Source: Caldifarciminota bacterium
GTDB taxonomy: Bacteria > Hydrothermota > UBA3073 > NMUJ01
Assembly: GCA_021158725.1 (NCBI GenBank)
Contig: JAGGUB010000016.1
Location: 1 to 23,221 of the forward strand
Direction of reading: 5' to 3'
DNA: 23,221 nt
Shown here: in pieces, positions 8,411 to 15,612 of the stretch
How positions within the stretch are numbered: position 1 is the first letter of the stretch
Layout: every line of letters begins with the position of its first letter
The notes under the pieces: generated by a model
Databases searched by the model: none
Seen by the model: only the letters and a program-made list of their open reading frames with translations
What the model was told of the DNA's origin: nothing
Translations under genes and position numbers: made by a program

Positions 8411-9427
8411 ATGAGAAAATTACCAGTATGTGTGGGGTTAATTTTTGTCTATTCCACGTTGGGTGCTATAGCGGTTAGCCGTGTAGCGACAACTTCGGCA
8501 CAGTTCTTGAAGATTGGCATAGGTGCACGTGAAACCGGGCTCGGTGAAGCTGTGGTTGCTGGCGTATCGGGTGATGTAAGTGCTATTTATTGGAATGTAG
8601 GTGCTATGTCGCGAGCATATCTAAATAAGTTCGTAGCTACACATACTGATTGGTTCATGGATACGAGGTTGGACTTCGTTGGTGTACTTGTACCCATACG
8701 TAGAGTAGGTGTAATCGGGTTAGCACTCACAGCTTTCAATGCAGGTGAGTTCGAGCAGACCACACTCGATGAACAGGAAGGTACTGGGGTTAAGTTTACC
8801 GCAGGTGCGTATGCATTACATATTGCATTTGGTAGAAACCTTACTGATAGGTTTTCGTTTGGTATAGGTGCAAAGTATATCACCGAGAATATTTGGTTGA
8901 TGCGTGCCTCCAGTTTTGCAATAGATGTAGGTATGCTGTATGATTTAACCCGCAACTGTAAGCTTGGTATATCGTTATCGAACTTCGGTGGCTCCATGCG
9001 ACTGTGGGGTGAAAATACTCGTATACTGTATCCAATAACGGAATGGCAACAAGAGCTCGGTACGGGTGTATTAGGTGACCTACGTACAGAGAGTTGGGCA
9101 TTACCGTTGAGGTTTCAAGTGGGGTTGAACTGGAACTTTATGTTGACACCTTCCACCAAGTGGACAGTAGAGGTGGATGCTGTACATCCGAACGACAATT
9201 ACGAGTACATAAATGTGGGGCTGGAGGTGTCGTTCCTCAACCTACTCTTTGTACGGTTAGGTAAGAAGGATATTGGAGGTAAGGTAAGCGATGAACGTTT
9301 CTCTATGGGGATAGGCCTAAGATTAAAGCCAACAGCTATTAAGGTGCCACTCACACTGGATTATACGTATACTGATTACAGGTATCTGGGTAAGGTTCAA
9401 CGTATAGGGGTACGGTTTGGTTGGTAA
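8411..9427 (+). CDS. PorV/PorQ-family outer-membrane beta-barrel protein
   Basis: 338 residues with an N-terminal signal peptide (about residues 1-19, cleavage plausible after LGAIA) and then the pattern of the PorV/PorQ (UPF0164) family: FLKIGIGARETGLGEA, GDVSAIYWNVGAMS, and a series of amphipathic beta-strands ending in an aromatic residue (RFGW), typical of outer-membrane barrels. In Bacteroidetes PorV is part of type IX secretion, but homologues occur widely in lineages without that system, and no other secretion gene is seen here, so a general outer-membrane role is safer. The AGGGGG ribosome-binding site (8401-8406) is 4 bases before the ATG and overlaps the accD stop. Its TAA touches the opposite gene's stop with no gap. 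Confidence 0.85.
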   Translation: MRKLPVCVGLIFVYSTLGAIAVSRVATTSAQFLKIGIGARETGLGEAVVAGVSGDVSAIYWNVGAMSRAYLNKFVATHTDWFMDTRLDFVGVLVPIRRVGVIGLALTAFNAGEFEQTTLDEQEGTGVKFTAGAYALHIAFGRNLTDRFSFGIGAKYITENIWLMRASSFAIDVGMLYDLTRNCKLGISLSNFGGSMRLWGENTRILYPITEWQQELGTGVLGDLRTESWALPLRFQVGLNWNFMLTPSTKWTVEVDAVHPNDNYEYINVGLEVSFLNLLFVRLGKKDIGGKVSDERFSMGIGLRLKPTAIKVPLTLDYTYTDYRYLGKVQRIGVRFGW

Positions 9428-10822
9428 TCAATAGATCCTACGTATTATCTGTAGTAGCGAATCCTGATACATACGTACTTCTTTTACTGGTATCGTATAA
9501 CCCTGTGTCATCATAGCGAACGCCAGCAGGTGACCATTTTCCGTCATTGTGTAGCCAGCGAGCCCGCTCACACCCGTCATTGTACCCGTCTTTGCACGTA
9601 CCACGTAAGGGGTGGATTCAAACCTATCGCGTAAGGTACCATCTATACCCCCTATAGGTAATGAGGCTACAAATTCGTACATGTAGCTAAACTGCCGATA
9701 GACATAGATCAACAACTGTACAAGCTCGTATGGGGATACGAGATTATAACGCGATAACCCGGAACCATCCACTATCTTATGTGGATAGCTGTTAATACCT
9801 ACCTCTTCAAGGAATTCCTCAACCACAGTTAACCCCTTATCAGCAGTACCGGGTACACCTTTAAGCTCTGCACCTATAGCTTTGAGCAGATGTTCTGCTA
9901 TGAAGTTGGAACTCCACTTGTTTAGCTCAAGCACTATTTTACTCAAACATGGTGAATAGTGTACCCATAGAGTTTCAACCTCTGCAGGTGTCACCCCATA
10001 GAGTACGGAACCATAAACCTTAACCCCTATGCGTTCGAGGTTCTCTTTCAATAGATGGCCAACATAAAGTGCAGGCTCCTCTACCGTCCTATATACACGT
10101 AGCTCATCATGGGTCTGCGGTAATTCACCCTTGATGATCAGCTTATTAACTGTTTGCTCGTATACTCTGTCAACCTCTATCGTTGTTTCACCACTATCTA
10201 TAGTTACGGCATCATTGCAGATGACGACGAAGTTGGTGGGTGGTTCGAGCCTCACACGTGGTGGGTTACCTACAGTGCTGGGTTTCATTATCACTTCTAT
10301 TAAATCATAGTTAACATTGAGTGCACTTATGTTGGGGTTGAACGGGTGTGGCCCTTCGTTCCACATCCAACCCTTACCTTTGCGGATAGTGTCAAAATAT
10401 GATTCATCCACAAAAATATTGCGTAACGAATCGATACCATACCATTTTATCTCACGTGCTGCTAACTCTATGTCTTTTGACAACAGCAACGGATCGCCGG
10501 TACCTTTAACATAGATATCGTCCCCGTGCCTGAAGAAGTAAGTTTTAAACCTATAATTGGTACCCAACTTCGCAAGCGCAGTAGCAGCTGTAATGAGTTT
10601 AAGGGTTGAAGCTGGCGTAAACAGCTTATGGCCATTGTATTCGTATAGAAGTTGCCCTTCATCAAGCTCGTAGACCACTATACCGAAGGTGAGCTCAGCT
10701 GGCAACCCTTGTATAAACTCAGTAATAGTGTCAGATGGTGCTACTACGTACGAGACGAGTGCCACCTTGTTGATTGTACAGCCACCAAGCAACACAATAA
10801 GTGGTAGGATTATGTGCCTCAT
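9428..10822 (-). CDS. dacB: D-alanyl-D-alanine carboxypeptidase/endopeptidase (PBP4 type, S13 family), lipoprotein
   Basis: Trims or cleaves peptidoglycan peptides in the periplasm. The 464 residues carry all three serine-acyltransferase motifs: SxxK as STLK (S72-K75), SxN as SSN (304-306) and KTG (411-413). DGSGLSR (352-358) and the long insert between motifs 1 and 2 are typical of PBP4 rather than PBP5. The N-terminus ends in LLGGC (C15), a good lipobox, so the enzyme is likely lipid-anchored, whereas E. coli PBP4 is soluble. The ATG overlaps the rnfA stop (ATGA, 10822-10819), so it is translated from the rnfA message. The stop TGA (9430-9428) abuts the PorV-like gene. Confidence 0.92.
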   Translation of the reverse strand: MRHIILPLIVLLGGCTINKVALVSYVVAPSDTITEFIQGLPAELTFGIVVYELDEGQLLYEYNGHKLFTPASTLKLITAATALAKLGTNYRFKTYFFRHGDDIYVKGTGDPLLLSKDIELAAREIKWYGIDSLRNIFVDESYFDTIRKGKGWMWNEGPHPFNPNISALNVNYDLIEVIMKPSTVGNPPRVRLEPPTNFVVICNDAVTIDSGETTIEVDRVYEQTVNKLIIKGELPQTHDELRVYRTVEEPALYVGHLLKENLERIGVKVYGSVLYGVTPAEVETLWVHYSPCLSKIVLELNKWSSNFIAEHLLKAIGAELKGVPGTADKGLTVVEEFLEEVGINSYPHKIVDGSGLSRYNLVSPYELVQLLIYVYRQFSYMYEFVASLPIGGIDGTLRDRFESTPYVVRAKTGTMTGVSGLAGYTMTENGHLLAFAMMTQGYTIPVKEVRMYQDSLLQIIRRIY

Positions 10823-11409
10823 AGGGATAGCCCCATGAAGCCAGCGAACCCCAGAAACGCAAGCGACATAAGTGACGCCATTATGAATACGATAGGGGCA
10901 CCTTTCAACACCTCAGGTATGGGAGCGAGCTCCAACCGCTCCCTTATACCAGCCATAAGCAATAGAGCGAGTGCAAACCCCAGCGCTGTACCTATTGCGA
11001 AGACTGTTGCCTCTATGAAGTTATAGTTTTCATTGATCACGATAAAGGTTACCCCCAATATTGCGCAGTTAGTTGTTATCAAGGGCAGGTATATACCGAG
11101 CGCTGTGTACAGAGCGGGTGCAATCCTCTTGAGCAATATTTCAATAAACTGCACCAATGAGGCGATCACAAGTATGAAAGCTGCCGTACGCAGGAATTCA
11201 AGGTGCCACGGCTGTAGCACGTAATGGTATATTGGCCAGGTTATCCATGTAGCAAGCAACATGACAAAGAATACAGCGGCTGCCATACCACCAGCGGTAT
11301 CGAGACGCCTCGATACACCAAGATATGGGCATAACCCCAGGAAGCGCATCAACACAATGTTGTTCACCAGTAATGCCGAAAACAGTATGAGCAAAAGATT
11401 ATGCTGCAT
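10819..11409 (-). CDS. rnfA: Electron transport complex subunit RnfA (RsxA)
   Basis: Integral membrane subunit of the Rnf complex, which couples electron flow between ferredoxin and NAD+ to Na+ or H+ transport, or of the related Rsx reducing system. From the ATG at 11409 it has 196 residues, close to the family's 193. Family signatures are LVNNIVLMRFLGLCPYLGVS near the N-terminus, LRTAAFILVIASLVQF in the middle, and LGIYLPLITTNCAILG. The cysteines in GLCP and TNC match conserved positions. Six hydrophobic segments are visible. LGLCPYLGVS favours RnfA over NqrE or RnfE. A GTG at 11421 would add four residues but overlaps the upstream gene; the ATG one base after the upstream TAA fits the family start better. 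No other rnf gene is in the window. Confidence 0.92.
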   Translation of the reverse strand: MQHNLLLILFSALLVNNIVLMRFLGLCPYLGVSRRLDTAGGMAAAVFFVMLLATWITWPIYHYVLQPWHLEFLRTAAFILVIASLVQFIEILLKRIAPALYTALGIYLPLITTNCAILGVTFIVINENYNFIEATVFAIGTALGFALALLLMAGIRERLELAPIPEVLKGAPIVFIMASLMSLAFLGFAGFMGLSL

Positions 11410-11410
11410 C

Positions 11411-12046
11411 TTACTTACCACCTATGGCACCAAACACTATAGCTAACCCGATGCATAGTCCACCTGCATGATACTTGGGCGCACCCAGCACTTCGTAACC
11501 ATCTTCAGCTTTCCAGACAGTTTCAACAGGTGAGTACCCATACTCCATACGTAGCTGTAATCCCACAAACGTACGCATATACTGTAGTAGTAAGCCAAGC
11601 TTCACCATGTAGCTATCTGCTATCAAGCGTGCCACACCCTGAGGGGTTACAAATAGTGAGTCAAAGTGCCACGAGATGTTGGCTGGTCCTATCGATAGGG
11701 TTTGTTCCTCGCTACCCAACCCCATATAAGGTGCAATGAATGCCACCTCAGACAATGGATAAACATAGCCGAGTTCAAAAAACCCGCTGTTGATTTCAAG
11801 TTTCACAAACGTGTTGCCGCTTTCAGTATGTAGTAAACTGGTACCACCACCTCCCCCTATGAGTAGCCGTCCAATTATACCATAACCTGCACCACCTTTG
11901 TAGAAGACAGGTACATCGAATTTGGCGATATCAAATTTGGCTAACTTATCGTTGAGTGTACTCAAATTACTCCAGTAGCTACCTAACAGCATGCCACCAT
12001 ACCCGCCATGGAGCAGGTTAATACACAATATAAGTGGGGTCAACAT
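11411..12046 (-). CDS. Putative outer-membrane protein, unrecognised
   Basis: 211 residues, no family recognised. A hydrophobic N-terminus (LTPLILCINLL) looks like a signal peptide. The rest is glycine-rich, with short alternating strands and aromatic residues (GYGIIGRLLIGGGGGTSL, FFELGYVYPL, LQLRMEYGYSP), which suggests a small beta-barrel or porin-like fold. The ATG has a strong AAGGAGGAG ribosome-binding site 5 bases upstream (12060-12052). Its stop lies one base before the rnfA ATG, so the two are translationally linked. It sits between fumarase alpha and rnfA, but nothing in its sequence suggests a role in either pathway. Confidence 0.6.
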   Translation of the reverse strand: MLTPLILCINLLHGGYGGMLLGSYWSNLSTLNDKLAKFDIAKFDVPVFYKGGAGYGIIGRLLIGGGGGTSLLHTESGNTFVKLEINSGFFELGYVYPLSEVAFIAPYMGLGSEEQTLSIGPANISWHFDSLFVTPQGVARLIADSYMVKLGLLLQYMRTFVGLQLRMEYGYSPVETVWKAEDGYEVLGAPKYHAGGLCIGLAIVFGAIGGK

Positions 12047-12065
12047 TCTGTCTCCTCCTTAGGTT

Positions 12066-12092
12066 AAGATATCCCTTGTGTATATGCGTCAA
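12066..12092 (-). promoter_or_regulatory. weak promoter candidate before the outer-membrane protein gene
   Basis: On the minus strand TTGACG (12092-12087) is followed after 15 bp by TATCTT (12071-12066), 5/6 and 4/6 matches to sigma-70 boxes. It lies in the 54-bp gap after fumarase alpha. The predicted start point (near 12059) would fall inside the ribosome-binding site at 12060-12052, which counts against it. It may simply be readthrough space. Confidence 0.25.
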
Positions 12093-12100
12093 TATTCTAA

Positions 12101-12946
12101 TTAAATCACTATCGTCTTGTGACGAGCTGCATGACAGTTGAGGTTAACCGCCACAGGCATGGTCGCAATATGACACGGATATGTCTCCACATGTACTGCA
12201 AGTGCGGTAACCCTACCACCGAGCCCCATCGGCCCTATACCGAGTTGGTTGATCTCATCCAGCAAGTCACGCTCAAGTTGTGCAAACCTATCATCTGGAT
12301 GGTGTTCACCTATCCTACGTAATAGTGCACGTTTGGCAAGATACGCAACGTAGTCGAATGTACCACCTATGCCTACACCGACGATGACCGGAGGACATGG
12401 CCTACCACCTGAACGTTTGACACGCTCGATTACGAACCGTTTAACCCCTTCTATACCTTCGGCAGGTGATAACATTGCCACTTCTGCCATGTTCTCGGCA
12501 CCACCACCTTTCGGCATAAATGTAATTTTGAGTTTATCACCCGTCACGATATGTATGTGTGTAGCTATCGGTGTGTTATCACCTGTGTTTTTGCGATTGA
12601 TGACCGGGTCATCGACTATGGACTTACGTAGGTACCCTTCCTTATAGCCACGACGTGTACCCTCCTCGAGCGCCTGTTCAAGTGTACCACCTTTGATGTA
12701 AATCTCGGAACCCAACTCCACAAAGAACACCGCAAACCCAGTATCCTGACATATAGGTAACCGTTCTCTACGAGCGATCTCATTGTTTTCGATAATCTGT
12801 GCAAGTATCTCCCTACCGATGGGTGATTCCTCTTCCTCGTATGCGGTTTTGATTGCATTCATAACATCGTCAGGCAGATAACAGTTAGCATCTATAACGA
12901 GTTGCTTCACCTTATCGACAAGCTCATCAAACTCTATAACCCGCAT
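12101..12946 (-). CDS. Class I (Fe-S) fumarate hydratase alpha subunit, or related hydro-lyase
   Basis: 281 residues matching the N-terminal (alpha) half of oxygen-sensitive 4Fe-4S fumarases and L(+)-tartrate dehydratases. Motifs seen are LPICQDTGFAVFF (C66), RKNTGDNTPIATH, MPKGGGAENMA, GRPCPPVIVGVGIGG (C184) and NLNCHAARH (C271); the three cysteines are the expected cluster ligands. The enzyme would interconvert fumarate and malate in a reductive or partial TCA pathway. The beta subunit, normally next door, is absent: the neighbours are an MBL hydrolase upstream and an outer-membrane protein downstream. The substrate cannot be fixed from the alpha subunit alone. The AGGAGGT ribosome-binding site is 3 bases before the ATG, and the gap to the upstream gene is 18 bp. 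Confidence 0.9.
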   Translation of the reverse strand: MRVIEFDELVDKVKQLVIDANCYLPDDVMNAIKTAYEEEESPIGREILAQIIENNEIARRERLPICQDTGFAVFFVELGSEIYIKGGTLEQALEEGTRRGYKEGYLRKSIVDDPVINRKNTGDNTPIATHIHIVTGDKLKITFMPKGGGAENMAEVAMLSPAEGIEGVKRFVIERVKRSGGRPCPPVIVGVGIGGTFDYVAYLAKRALLRRIGEHHPDDRFAQLERDLLDEINQLGIGPMGLGGRVTALAVHVETYPCHIATMPVAVNLNCHAARHKTIVI

Positions 12947-12964
12947 AATACCTCCTATTTAAGG

Positions 12965-13699
12965 TTATAAGACGATCTTAAGCCCATCATATGCTACCTC
13001 AATATTTGGGAATATTTGCTTAGCACGCTCAATAGCTACATCAAACTTCAACGGATACATATGCGTAAGTATGAGGCGTTTGGCGTGTGCCTCACGTGCC
13101 AGCTCAGCAGCACGTTCGGGTGTCATGTGTCCGGTGGTATCAAATGGAAACGATGCCTCTAATATAAGTATATCAGCGGATTCGCTTACCTCAATGAGGC
13201 TGATGGAAAATTCGGTATCTCCCGAATATACGATTTTCTTGCCCCTACCTTCTATCTTATAGCCATGACTTTCACGTGTATGCACTGTACGGAATGCTGT
13301 CACTGCATAGCCTGGCAGGTAAAGTGTGTTGGGTGGCATCTCGATAAAGTTTATCGGTACATCGGGTGCTATCTGCTTACCGTATGCATACAAAAGCTTA
13401 TCGAACAGCTTATCTATACCGCGGGGACCACAAAACTGCCATGCCTTTTGACGTGGATCAAGCGGATATTTAGCCACAAACAGCAGTAATGGTAACTCCA
13501 ATATGTGATCCACATGAAAATGTGTGATCAAAAAGTAATCTATATCCTGATACCTAATGTTCAGCTCCTCCAACCTCCGCAATACACCAGGTGCGAGATC
13601 TATAAGTAACGAGATGTGATTTATCTTGATATACAGCGAAGAACCAATACGTTCACGGTTGGGTACACCTACGCCTGTGCCTACAAAAAGTAATTCCAT
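12965..13699 (-). CDS. MBL-fold metallo-hydrolase, ribonuclease Z-like
   Basis: 244 residues of a metallo-beta-lactamase fold with a complete two-metal site: HFHVDH (H60, H62, D64, H65), H140 in TVHTRESHG, D161 in YSGDTEF and H213 in ILTHMYP. The segment GHMTPERAAELAREA (H191), followed by LILTH, is what RNase Z-type enzymes carry. It is shorter than tRNase Z (about 280-310), and I see no clear exosite arm, so tRNA 3' processing is not certain; the short YhfI-like hydrolases are an alternative. The ATG directly follows the upstream gene's TGA (no gap), so they are coupled. No other tRNase Z is in the window. Confidence 0.85.
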   Translation of the reverse strand: MELLFVGTGVGVPNRERIGSSLYIKINHISLLIDLAPGVLRRLEELNIRYQDIDYFLITHFHVDHILELPLLLFVAKYPLDPRQKAWQFCGPRGIDKLFDKLLYAYGKQIAPDVPINFIEMPPNTLYLPGYAVTAFRTVHTRESHGYKIEGRGKKIVYSGDTEFSISLIEVSESADILILEASFPFDTTGHMTPERAAELAREAHAKRLILTHMYPLKFDVAIERAKQIFPNIEVAYDGLKIVL

Positions 13700-14488
13700 T
13701 CACGGTATGAGTCGCACCCCTCTACCGCCACGTCCGGGAGTGTTATCGTACACCTCGATCACGTAATATATGACGGTGATGAATTTCTTCTCAAACCGTC
13801 CATGAAAGTAGCTATGCACCAAGTTGGTGTATTCGACCACCTTCCTCTCGTATGGGGTAAGCTGAGGATCGTCCGGATGTAGAAGATGTGCGATCGCTTT
13901 CAGTTCAAACGATGGTATATCAAGGAACACTATCGCACATGCGGGGTTGAGCATCTGATTGATAAATGTATGGGTCTCGAACTCAGGTGTCGAGTACAGT
14001 TCCAGCGATACCAATCGCGTTGTATCAAATATCTCGTATGCGTTAACATATAAGCTATCGAGTATATCGAGTTTACGTGCATTGTCTGCATCCATCGTGT
14101 TACGAAGTAGCTGCAGAATATCGTCCAACTTATCGGGTTTGGGTACGAAGCCTACACCCTTAACTGCATTGTTAATCCTGAATCTTGTATCCTTACGACG
14201 TACCCCATATGTGGCAACTATTGCATTGTGTGGACCTGCCAGGTCGGGTCGACCACCCTCTTTAATTATCTGGATAGTTTCACGACGACGTTCGATACTC
14301 CAGTTGATGAACTTCCTCGGTAACCCACGTATTTCGAACTTCTGCCATGTGCTATCGACAAACGCATAGATGTAACCGCTATCGATTGGGGTTACATCAA
14401 CTGTCACCTGATGACAGTAGCCATCACTCCATAGATCGACAGGCGCCTGTTCCAATATACCTGCTACTATAAGAACTGTCCACCACAT
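13700..14488 (-). CDS. Secreted protein of unknown function
   Basis: 262 residues, family not recognised. The N-terminus (WWTVLIVAGILEQAP) looks like a short signal peptide. The mature part is mixed alpha/beta, with a basic segment around SIERRRETIQIIKEGG, the stretch RPDLAGPHNAIVATYG, a helical middle rich in Leu and Asp, and a C-terminus ending in GRGGRGVRLIP. A cysteine occurs at DGYCHQV and another at NPACAIVFLD. It lacks the GWxTD motif that some neighbours in such genomes have. There is no ribosome-binding site before the ATG, and a possible promoter lies a few bases upstream. The stop directly abuts the MBL hydrolase start, which suggests joint expression. Confidence 0.75.
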   Translation of the reverse strand: MWWTVLIVAGILEQAPVDLWSDGYCHQVTVDVTPIDSGYIYAFVDSTWQKFEIRGLPRKFINWSIERRRETIQIIKEGGRPDLAGPHNAIVATYGVRRKDTRFRINNAVKGVGFVPKPDKLDDILQLLRNTMDADNARKLDILDSLYVNAYEIFDTTRLVSLELYSTPEFETHTFINQMLNPACAIVFLDIPSFELKAIAHLLHPDDPQLTPYERKVVEYTNLVHSYFHGRFEKKFITVIYYVIEVYDNTPGRGGRGVRLIP

Positions 14489-14493
14489 GCTCT

Positions 14494-14527
14494 AATTAAA
14501 ATAGGTTACCTACTCATGAGGTCAACC
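14494..14527 (-). terminator. hairpin plus T-rich tract that also reads as a promoter
   Basis: Read on the minus strand after the ABC ATPase stop, GGTTGACC (14527-14520) pairs with GGTAACC (14510-14504) as a 7-bp stem with one bulged G and a 9-base loop. TATTTTAATT (14503-14494) follows, resembling a weak intrinsic terminator. The same bases also make a promoter: TTGACC (14525-14520), 16-bp spacer, TATTTT (14503-14498), with a start point near 14491, just 3 bases before the ATG at 14488. I cannot tell which reading is right, and both may be. Confidence 0.35.
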
Positions 14528-14536
14528 ATGGACGGA

Positions 14537-15598
14537 CTATTGGACCTTTGGATACACAGCTATTAACTTACCTGTGTTGGGTGAGAATATCGCATATTTC
14601 GATATTTTGTTTATAACACCCAATCTATCGCCTACCTTATAGGAGCGGGTAGCTGTCGACCTTACCCTTAGAGTATGTTGCCCGTTAGTGAGGTGAAGCA
14701 GCACATCCCTACCCTCATACTCTACATCTTCTACATTCCAATCACCACCTGATACTACCTTTATGTCCTCAGGTCGTACACCTATGATTGCTTCGCATGA
14801 GGGGTATTCCTGAGGTAGCACCCACCTCAATCTATGGGCTTCAAATACATTGCCACGTAGGTGGCCACTGAAAAGGTTAATCTTGGGTCTACCTATGAAC
14901 TCGGCCACGAACAGGTTTGCAGGTACATTGTAGACATCCATCGGTGTACCTATCTGCTGTATTTCACCATCCTTTATTATGACCAACCTTTCAGCTACAC
15001 TCATACCCTCATCCTGGTTATGTGTCACATACACCATCGTGTAGCGTTTTTCGCGATGCAGCTTAAGTATAAGGTGCTTTATCTCTTCCTTACGAGGTAG
15101 ATCGATGTTAGCAAGCGGTTCATCCAACAGGAACACACGTGGGTCACGTATGATCGCTTTACCGATGGCTACACGTTGGGCTTCACCCCCTGACAGTGAT
15201 CTCGGTCTCCTACGTAATAGATGTGCTATACCAAGGTATGATGCAACCTCACGTACTTTGGTATCGATATAGGGTTTGGGGTACTTACGTACTTTTAGGC
15301 TAAACGCGAGATTCTGATATACCGTCATGTGTGGATACAGTGTGAAATGCTGAAATATCATCGCAATATCGCGTTCCTGTGGTGACGTATCGGTGACATC
15401 TGTGTTATCAAAATATACCCTACCTTCGGTGGGATGCTCCAACCCCGCAATAATCCTCAATAAGGTGGATTTACCCGCACCGGATGGACCCAACACCACA
15501 CAGAGTTCACCCCCTTTGATCTCGAGGTTTATGGAATTAAGTGCGACAGTATCTCGATCGTATATCTTAGTCACATTTATCAGCTTTATGGTTGTCAT
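14537..15598 (-). CDS. ABC transporter ATP-binding protein, MalK/UgpC/MsmK type
   Basis: Cytoplasmic ATPase of a carbohydrate-type importer. The 353 residues have Walker A GPSGAGKST (37-45), Q-loop in MIFQHFTLYPH, signature LSGGE (135-139, with E for the usual Q), Walker B in FLLDEP with LANIDLPRK where LSNLDA is usual, and H-loop in VTHNQDEG. A C-terminal TOBE-type region (from about residue 230, including GVRPEDIKV) marks the CUT1/MalK group. No permease or binding protein lies nearby, so it may be a shared ATPase for several permeases, as MsmK/MsmX are. The lipoprotein gene ends 14 bp upstream in a tandem TAGTAG, and there is no strong ribosome-binding site. Confidence 0.9.
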   Translation of the reverse strand: MTTIKLINVTKIYDRDTVALNSINLEIKGGELCVVLGPSGAGKSTLLRIIAGLEHPTEGRVYFDNTDVTDTSPQERDIAMIFQHFTLYPHMTVYQNLAFSLKVRKYPKPYIDTKVREVASYLGIAHLLRRRPRSLSGGEAQRVAIGKAIIRDPRVFLLDEPLANIDLPRKEEIKHLILKLHREKRYTMVYVTHNQDEGMSVAERLVIIKDGEIQQIGTPMDVYNVPANLFVAEFIGRPKINLFSGHLRGNVFEAHRLRWVLPQEYPSCEAIIGVRPEDIKVVSGGDWNVEDVEYEGRDVLLHLTNGQHTLRVRSTATRSYKVGDRLGVINKISKYAIFSPNTGKLIAVYPKVQ

Positions 15599-15612
15599 CC
15601 ACTACTTGACTA

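Noticed and set aside
11410..11421. GTG start for rnfA overlapping the upstream gene
   Set aside because: The ATG at 11409 follows the upstream TAA by one base and gives the normal RnfA length.
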